64,000 bases of DNA from Algoriphagus terrigena DSM 22685 (GTDB taxonomy: Bacteria; Bacteroidota; Bacteroidia; Cytophagales; Cyclobacteriaceae): positions 62,001-126,000 of the forward strand of contig NZ_AUBW01000004.1 of NCBI RefSeq assembly GCF_000429445.1, given 5' to 3'. Within the stretch, counting starts at the first letter, position 1, and each line of letters starts with the position of its first letter. A program made the translations under genes and the position numbers. Positions 58,909-64,000 of this stretch are shown here, piece by piece. The notes beneath the pieces are model-generated. The model was not told the DNA's origin, did not search any database, and was given only the letters and a program-made list of their open reading frames with translations.

Positions 58909-59508
58909 TTAATCCTCCTCTTCTTCATCAGTGTTGTAACCCATCGATTGGGCATATCCTTTCAATTGATCTTTCAAAAGATTCCTGGCGCGGTGCAGCC
59001 TTGACCTCACGGTGCCGATCGGAATATCTAGAATCTTTGCCATTTCCTCGTAAGTAAAGCCCTCCAGATCTGCCAAGATGATCACCGTGCGGAAGTCCAC
59101 AGCCAGTGCATTGAGCGCGTTGGAGATCTCATCTCCGAGCATATCCTTGACGGATTCGGCCCTGAGATCAGTAGTACTTTGGTAGTCAACATCATCCGAG
59201 TTGTAGAAAGTTTCAACCTCTTGGTAATCTACCTTCGCAGGTTGCTTGCTTTTCTTTCGGTATTCGTTGATAAAGCTGTTTTTCAGAATCCTGAACAGCC
59301 AAGCTTTTGCATTCGTGCCCTGCTCAAAAGAGTTGATAAACCGAAAAGCCTTCATGTAGGTGTCCTGCACGAGGTCTTTGGCATCGTCCTCGTCAAAAGT
59401 GAGTCGAAAAGCAAAATTGTACATGGAATCTATGTGCGGCATAAACTCCCCATCGAAGATGGCCGTTTTCTCTTCCTGAGAATATTTTCTGCGCTGTACT
59501 TCAGACAT
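58909..59508 (-). CDS. ECF-type RNA polymerase sigma factor
   Basis: 199 residues from the ATG at 59506-59508 (MSEVQRRKYSQEEK); a TTG three codons upstream is possible but less likely. Region 2 is seen in FRLTFDEDDAKDLVQDTYMK and AWLFRILKNSFINEYRKK. Region 4 is GFTYEEMAKILDIPIGTVRS followed by RLHRARNLLKDQL. It resembles SigR/SigE-type sigma factors with soluble partners. The acidic C-terminus is TDEEEED. Downstream genes are the putative anti-sigma, gmk and nadD. Confidence 0.92.
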   Translation of the reverse strand: MSEVQRRKYSQEEKTAIFDGEFMPHIDSMYNFAFRLTFDEDDAKDLVQDTYMKAFRFINSFEQGTNAKAWLFRILKNSFINEYRKKSKQPAKVDYQEVETFYNSDDVDYQSTTDLRAESVKDMLGDEISNALNALAVDFRTVIILADLEGFTYEEMAKILDIPIGTVRSRLHRARNLLKDQLKGYAQSMGYNTDEEEED

Positions 59509-59636
59509 AAGCTTCAAAAGTAATCATTGCCCCAATTTATCCCTAAACTCTGAACTTAAAGTCAGTGTATTTCCTTTATTTTGTGGTCTAGATCCTTGCA
59601 TAAGCATGGATTCATCTACAAAATTCCACAGAGCTC

Positions 59637-60473
59637 ATGTTTTTTTTCAGGCTGTTGTCCAGGCTTCCGCTTTGGGTGTTGTATCTGTTTTCCGATTTTA
59701 TCTACCTGATTGCCCGGTTTGTGATCAGCTATCGCAAAAAAGTGATCGACCAAAACCTGAAATTTGCCTTTCCGGAAAAGACTGACGCCGAACGAAAAAA
59801 AATCCGAAACAGCTTCTACAGAAACTTCACAGATTCCTTCTTTGCTGAAACGATCAAGATGCTGACCATCTCGGAAGAAGAACTCCGGCAGCGATTCCAC
59901 GTGGTCAATCAGGAGTTGATTGACCAAGAGGTATTTCAGGGCAAAACCGCCATCATGATGGCCGGCCACGTGTTCAACTGGGAAATGGCCATCCTTGGTG
60001 TCGCACTGAACACACAAGTAGAGGCCGAGACAGTTTATCTCAAGCTGAACAATCCGTTTTTCAACCAGCTCATGTTCGGCATCCGGACGCATTTTGGTGG
60101 CGTCATGACCGAGGTCAAGGATTTTCGCAAGAGCATGATTACGCTCCGAAGCCGTCCCAGAATCCTGCACCTAGCGGCAGACCAGCGGCCTACCGGCAAG
60201 GATAAATATCAACGGGAATTTCTCAATCGCCCAGCCAACTTCTATGAAGGCGGAGAGATGTTTGCAAAGAAGATGGGCCTGCCAGTTTTCTTTGGAACGA
60301 TCACGAAGCTGAAGCGAGGGCATTACCGATTTGAATACGAAAAGATGGCCAGCCCACCGTACGATGATGCTGCGCCACATAGTGTCACAGATGAGTTTTG
60401 TCGTAGACTGGAAAACAACATCCGAAACCAACCCGACTTGTATCTTTGGAGCCACAAGCGGTGGAAATTATAA
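59637..60473 (+). CDS. LpxL/HtrB-type lysophospholipid acyltransferase (copy 1)
   Basis: 278 residues. N-terminal membrane helix (LPLWVLYLFSDFIYLIARFV). Catalytic HX4E motif HVFNWE (His111, Glu116) and the later DQRPTGKDKYQREFLNRPA block are typical of lipid A secondary acyltransferases. Near the C-terminus it has RNQPDLYLWSHKRWK. It likely adds an acyl chain to a lipid A precursor or a related lipid at the inner membrane. It is divergent from the sigma-factor gene, and a paralogue follows 288 bases downstream. Confidence 0.88.
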   Translation: MFFFRLLSRLPLWVLYLFSDFIYLIARFVISYRKKVIDQNLKFAFPEKTDAERKKIRNSFYRNFTDSFFAETIKMLTISEEELRQRFHVVNQELIDQEVFQGKTAIMMAGHVFNWEMAILGVALNTQVEAETVYLKLNNPFFNQLMFGIRTHFGGVMTEVKDFRKSMITLRSRPRILHLAADQRPTGKDKYQREFLNRPANFYEGGEMFAKKMGLPVFFGTITKLKRGHYRFEYEKMASPPYDDAAPHSVTDEFCRRLENNIRNQPDLYLWSHKRWKL

Positions 60474-60761
60474 ACTCGAATTCGCGCAGGATGCGGCAGT
60501 TCACGCCACCTCGGTAGCAGCTGTAAATCATGTTTTTTTGGACTTTCCACAGCCTGGGATGCCACCCATGATTTTTCATTTTTACTATTTTTCAACTACT
60601 TAATCTTGAAAGCTTGTTTTTTTATGAGTACTTAAGAGATTGATTTTTCTTAAGAAAAGAACCACCCGAGAAGATTTATAGCTTGTTATCTTATCCCAAC
60701 TTGACACCATTGGTTTCTGGCCGACTACCCGATCTGGATTTTCCACGCAAATCCGCTACCC
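60474..60761. other. Spacer between the two acyltransferase genes
   Basis: 288 bases with no credible gene, clear terminator or promoter. Some open frames extend from the flanking genes but show no protein features. Confidence 0.5.
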
Positions 60762-61598
60762 ATGGTGTTCTTTAGGCTATTTTCGCATTTCCCGCTGCCG
60801 ATCCTGTATTTGTTTTCGGACTGGCTTTATCTAGTTGCCCGCTTCATTATTGGCTATCGCAAAGGGGTAATTGACGAAAATCTGCGATTCGCATTTCCAG
60901 AGAAAACGGCAAAAGAGCGTAAGAAAATCCGAAATCAATTCTATCGAAATTTCAGCGATTCGATCGCCGAAACCATCAAGCTGCTAACGATCTCCGATGC
61001 CGAATTGAAAAAGCGCTTTATTTTGATAGACAACCATCTCCCAGAGCGCACCGTGAAATCAGGCCAAAGCGCAATCATGACTGCAGGCCATCTTTTCAAT
61101 TGGGAAATGGCCATTCAGGCGATCGCGCAGCAATCCGCTGTGACCACTGAAACCGTCTATCTGCAACTTAACAATCGCTTTTTCAATCAGCTTTTACTTA
61201 AAATCAGAACCCGGTTTAACGGTGTTTTGACTGAGAAAAAGGAGTTCCTAAAAAGTATGGCAACGCTGAAATGCCAACCGAGGATCATTCAATTGGCCTC
61301 AGACCAGCGTCCGCCTCTTTCGCTGAAAAGATACCGGCGGGAGTTTATGGGCCGACCCGCGCTTTTCTTTGAAGGCGCAGAAGTTTTAGCAAAAAAAATG
61401 GCACTCCCCGTCTATTTCGGAAGTGTGACCAAAGTAAAAAGAGGCTACTATTACCTTGAATTCCACAACATTGCCATGCCTCCTTACCATGACTCGCCAT
61501 CACATAGCATCACCGATGCGTTTTGTAAAATCCTGGAAGAGAACATCCGAAACCAACCAGATTTGTACCTTTGGAGCCACAAGCGGTGGAAGGTTTAA
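60762..61598 (+). CDS. LpxL/HtrB-type lysophospholipid acyltransferase (copy 2)
   Basis: 278 residues, colinear with copy 1 along its whole length. N-terminal membrane helix (LPILYLFSDWLYLVARFIIG), HX4E motif HLFNWE (His110, Glu115), SDQRPPLSLKRYRREFMGRP and the end RNQPDLYLWSHKRWKV. A tandem duplicate of copy 1. Two copies may add chains of different length or position, as LpxL and LpxM do in E. coli; that is inference. Confidence 0.88.
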   Translation: MVFFRLFSHFPLPILYLFSDWLYLVARFIIGYRKGVIDENLRFAFPEKTAKERKKIRNQFYRNFSDSIAETIKLLTISDAELKKRFILIDNHLPERTVKSGQSAIMTAGHLFNWEMAIQAIAQQSAVTTETVYLQLNNRFFNQLLLKIRTRFNGVLTEKKEFLKSMATLKCQPRIIQLASDQRPPLSLKRYRREFMGRPALFFEGAEVLAKKMALPVYFGSVTKVKRGYYYLEFHNIAMPPYHDSPSHSITDAFCKILEENIRNQPDLYLWSHKRWKV

Positions 61599-61800
61599 GG
61601 TGGAAGATTGCAAAATGGGAAGGTTGGAAGATTTCCCAAACCCTTTCTCTACGATTCCTATCTTGTTCCAGTGACTGGATTCCAAAACCCTATCCTGCGC
61701 CTAAAGTCTTGTTTCATGATTCTCGGCTGCCGATTCTTAAATCTTGATACCCGCTATTTGATACTTGATTCTTGTATCTAGCTTCTTGCTTCTTAACAAA
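61599..61800. repeat. Degenerate short repeats ahead of the helicase gene
   Basis: The left part (about 61,585-61,640) repeats GGAAG-rich units (GTGGAAGGTTT, GGTGGAAGATT, GGTTGGAAGATT). The right part (about 61,728-61,795) repeats TTGATAC and CTTGATTC/TTCTTG-like units. A loose promoter match, TTTG (61757-61760), 18 bases, TAGCTTCT (61779-61786), lies inside the latter. Confidence 0.45.
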
Positions 61801-64000
61801 ATGGATTACCTCAAGGAACTGAACACCCCACAATTACAAGCAGTACAGCATACCGACGGTCCGGTGATGATCATTGCGGGCGCAGGTTCGGGCAAGACCC
61901 GGGTCCTCACCTACCGGATCGCTCACCTGATCTATTCCAAAGGGATCGACCCGTTCAATATTCTGTCCCTGACCTTTACCAATAAGGCGGCGGCAGAGAT
62001 GAAGCATCGGATCGAGACGCTCGTCGGACTTGAAGCCCGCAACACGTGGATGGGAACATTTCACTCGATTTTTGCAAAAATCCTGCGGGTCGAATCCGCA
62101 AAAATCGGCTATCCCTCCAACTTCACCATCTACGACACGGACGATTCCAAGTCGCTGATCCGCACGCTGGTGAAGGAAATGCGACTGGACGACAAAGTCT
62201 ATAAAGCCGGCGTCGTCCTCTCCCGAATCTCCGGGGCCAAAAACCGCCTGATCTCCTGGCAAGCTTATCAGGCAGATATTTATGTCAAAGCAGACGATGA
62301 AGCAGCGATGAAGCCCCGCATGGGCGAACTCTACCAAAAGTACCAGGAGCGTCTTTTCAAAGCCGGAGCGATGGATTTTGACGATTTGCTCTTCAACACC
62401 AACGTCCTTTTCCGCGATCATCTCGACGTGCTCAACAAATACCAACAACGTTTCAAATACGTGATGGTGGATGAGTTTCAGGACACGAACATCTCCCAAT
62501 ACCTCATCACCAAAAAACTAGCCGCCGTCCACCAAAATATCTGTGTCGTCGGTGACGACGCCCAGAGTATCTACGCTTTTCGGGGAGCGGATATCCAAAA
62601 TATCCTCAACTTCGAAAAGGACTATCCGGACCTCTTTGTAGTCAAACTCGAGCAAAACTACCGATCCACCAAAACGATTGTAGAGGCGGCAAACTCGATC
62701 ATCGACAAGAATAAAGCCCAGCTGAAAAAGCTCGTCTGGACTTCCAACCCGGACGGCGAGCTGATCGAATTGATCAAAGCAGCCTCTGACAACGAAGAAG
62801 GTCGCATCGTCGCCAACATCATTTTCGAAGAGAAAAACAACAAGAAACTCAAGAACAGCGATTTCGCGATCCTCTACCGCACCAACTCCCAATCCCGGTC
62901 GATGGAAGAGGCGCTGCGCAAGATGAACCTCACTTACAAGATCGTCGGCGGGCTTTCTTTTTATCAGCGGAAAGAAATCAAAGATCTAATGGCGTATATG
63001 CGCTTCACGGTCAATCCAGTGGATGAGGAAGCTTTCAAGCGAGTGATCAACTATCCCAAGCGGGGAATCGGCGACACTTCGGTCGATAAAATCCTTGTCT
63101 CGGCCTACGAGCACGACATGCCCCTTTGGGACGTGGTGCAGAATGCACATAGCTTCTTGGGTGGAAAAGCCGGCTCTTCGGTCGACAATTTCTCCACGAT
63201 GATCAAGGCCTTCCAGATCGAAGTAGAGCGAAAAGACGCCTTTGAAGCGGCCAGTTCCATTGCGAAGCAAAGCGGATTGCTGCGCGAGCTCTACGAAGAC
63301 AAAACGATCGAGGGGCTCAACCGCTACGAAAACGTCCAGGAACTGCTCAATGCGATCAAGGAATACGTGGACAATCCCGAAAATGAGGACAAAAGTCTCG
63401 GTTCTTTCCTTCAGGAAATCGCGCTCCTCACCGACAACGATCAGGACAAAGACAAGACCGATTCGATCACGCTCATGACCGTCCACGCCTCCAAAGGCCT
63501 GGAGTTTAAGCAAGTCTTTGTAGTCGGGATGGAGGAGGATCTTTTCCCTTCACAGATGATGATGCAGAGCCGGGATGACTTGGAGGAAGAGCGCAGACTT
63601 TTCTATGTGGCCTCGACCCGGGCGATGGAAAAATTATACCTGACTTATGCCTTGTCACGTTATCGATTTGGACGGCTACTCAACTGCGAACCGAGTCGCT
63701 TTCTGGAAGAAGTGAATCCGAATATGATCAAAGTAAATAAGCGGATGGCCTCGAAGGAGATGCCTGGAGCGCTTCGAAAGGAAGGATTGCCCGGAAGTGT
63801 CGGGTTCATCGGAATCAAAAAGCAACCCGAATCCCGTGCGCCGATCCAGCTGAAAATCCACACGCCGTCGCCTGATTTCATGCCGAGCAACACCAACAAT
63901 CTGAAGGCAGAGCAACTGGTCGAACATCCGAAATTCGGATTTGGAAAAGTACAGAAGATTGAAACAGAAGGACTTAATAAAAAGGCAACCATCCAATTTG
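61801..64000 (+). CDS. UvrD/PcrA-type DNA helicase (partial, C-terminus outside window)
   Basis: 733 codons from ATG at 61801 to the window edge with no stop. Superfamily 1A motifs: Q-motif region LNTPQLQAV (7-15), Walker A GAGSGKTR (27-34), Walker B VDEFQDTN (223-230), then GDDAQSIYAFRGAD, LEQNYRST, and near the C-terminus TVHASKGLEFKQVFVVGMEE and VASTRAMEKLYLT. The last visible residues (VEHPKFGFGKVQKIE) belong to the PcrA/UvrD C-terminal RNA-polymerase-binding tudor-like domain, so only a short tail is missing. It unwinds DNA 3' to 5' in repair and transcription conflicts. Confidence 0.95.
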   Translation, partial: MDYLKELNTPQLQAVQHTDGPVMIIAGAGSGKTRVLTYRIAHLIYSKGIDPFNILSLTFTNKAAAEMKHRIETLVGLEARNTWMGTFHSIFAKILRVESAKIGYPSNFTIYDTDDSKSLIRTLVKEMRLDDKVYKAGVVLSRISGAKNRLISWQAYQADIYVKADDEAAMKPRMGELYQKYQERLFKAGAMDFDDLLFNTNVLFRDHLDVLNKYQQRFKYVMVDEFQDTNISQYLITKKLAAVHQNICVVGDDAQSIYAFRGADIQNILNFEKDYPDLFVVKLEQNYRSTKTIVEAANSIIDKNKAQLKKLVWTSNPDGELIELIKAASDNEEGRIVANIIFEEKNNKKLKNSDFAILYRTNSQSRSMEEALRKMNLTYKIVGGLSFYQRKEIKDLMAYMRFTVNPVDEEAFKRVINYPKRGIGDTSVDKILVSAYEHDMPLWDVVQNAHSFLGGKAGSSVDNFSTMIKAFQIEVERKDAFEAASSIAKQSGLLRELYEDKTIEGLNRYENVQELLNAIKEYVDNPENEDKSLGSFLQEIALLTDNDQDKDKTDSITLMTVHASKGLEFKQVFVVGMEEDLFPSQMMMQSRDDLEEERRLFYVASTRAMEKLYLTYALSRYRFGRLLNCEPSRFLEEVNPNMIKVNKRMASKEMPGALRKEGLPGSVGFIGIKKQPESRAPIQLKIHTPSPDFMPSNTNNLKAEQLVEHPKFGFGKVQKIETEGLNKKATIQF

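Noticed and set aside
59515..59522. TACTTTTG on the minus strand directly ahead of the ECF sigma gene
   Set aside because: It fits TAnnTTTG, but no TTTG lies 19 bases upstream, and the transcript would start at the ATG itself. Kept only as a weak leaderless possibility.
1..64000. Mobile elements, CRISPR arrays, rRNA genes or prophage
   Set aside because: No transposase, integrase, phage gene, regular spaced repeat or rRNA sequence was seen. The acyltransferase and FG-GAP duplications look like ordinary tandem gene duplications.

Overview
The window is a chromosomal segment of a Bacteroidota bacterium. The evidence is a SusC/SusD pair, several lipoproteins whose cysteine is soon followed by charged residues, a DUF5686 protein, few Shine-Dalgarno sequences, and promoters of the Bacteroidota form TTTG-N19-TAnnTTTG. 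The style of the proteins (RpoB, DUF5686, FG-GAP/UnbV lipoproteins) suggests Cytophagales, perhaps Cyclobacteriaceae; that last step is inference. No insertion sequence, prophage, CRISPR array or rRNA gene was seen.

Region 1 (1-31,092, all minus strand) is the core gene-expression supercluster. In transcription order it runs: tRNA-Tyr, tRNA-Gly, tRNA-Thr, tuf, then tRNA-Trp, secE, nusG, rplK, rplA, rplJ, rplL, rpoB, rpoC; then a DUF3467 gene; then rpsL, rpsG, fusA, rpsJ; then the S10, spc and alpha ribosomal-protein genes from rplC through rpoA to rplQ, which is cut by the window edge. Four promoters (upstream of tRNA-Tyr, tRNA-Trp, rpsL and rplC) have the same TTTG-N19-TAnnTTTG layout. Terminator or attenuator hairpins follow tuf, rplL, rpoC and rpsJ. 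The tuf terminator tail overlaps the next promoter. rpoB starts with TTG. L36 and S14 are the zinc-independent forms.

Region 2 (31,238-39,739) is mixed housekeeping and envelope: an M1 aminopeptidase lipoprotein, a biotin carrier protein, pyrH-frr with a terminator, a small secreted protein, and a DUF5686 outer-membrane protein.

Region 3 (40,261-57,428) is the accessory block. A SusC/SusD outer-membrane uptake pair ends at a strong terminator. It is followed by three tandem FG-GAP/UnbV lipoproteins of about 1,090 residues, with a 194-residue lipoprotein between the first two, all overlapping or touching. A vanadium-haloperoxidase/PAP2 lipoprotein follows with its own promoter and terminator, then a PorT-like outer-membrane protein. 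No glycoside hydrolase, lyase, sulfatase or regulator sits here, so this is not a classical polysaccharide locus. It is the most likely place for undescribed biology.

Region 4 (57,481-64,000) holds an ECF sigma factor, a zinc-finger-like anti-sigma protein, gmk and nadD in one tight minus-strand operon. Diverging from it are two tandem LpxL-type acyltransferases and a UvrD/PcrA helicase gene that runs off the right edge.
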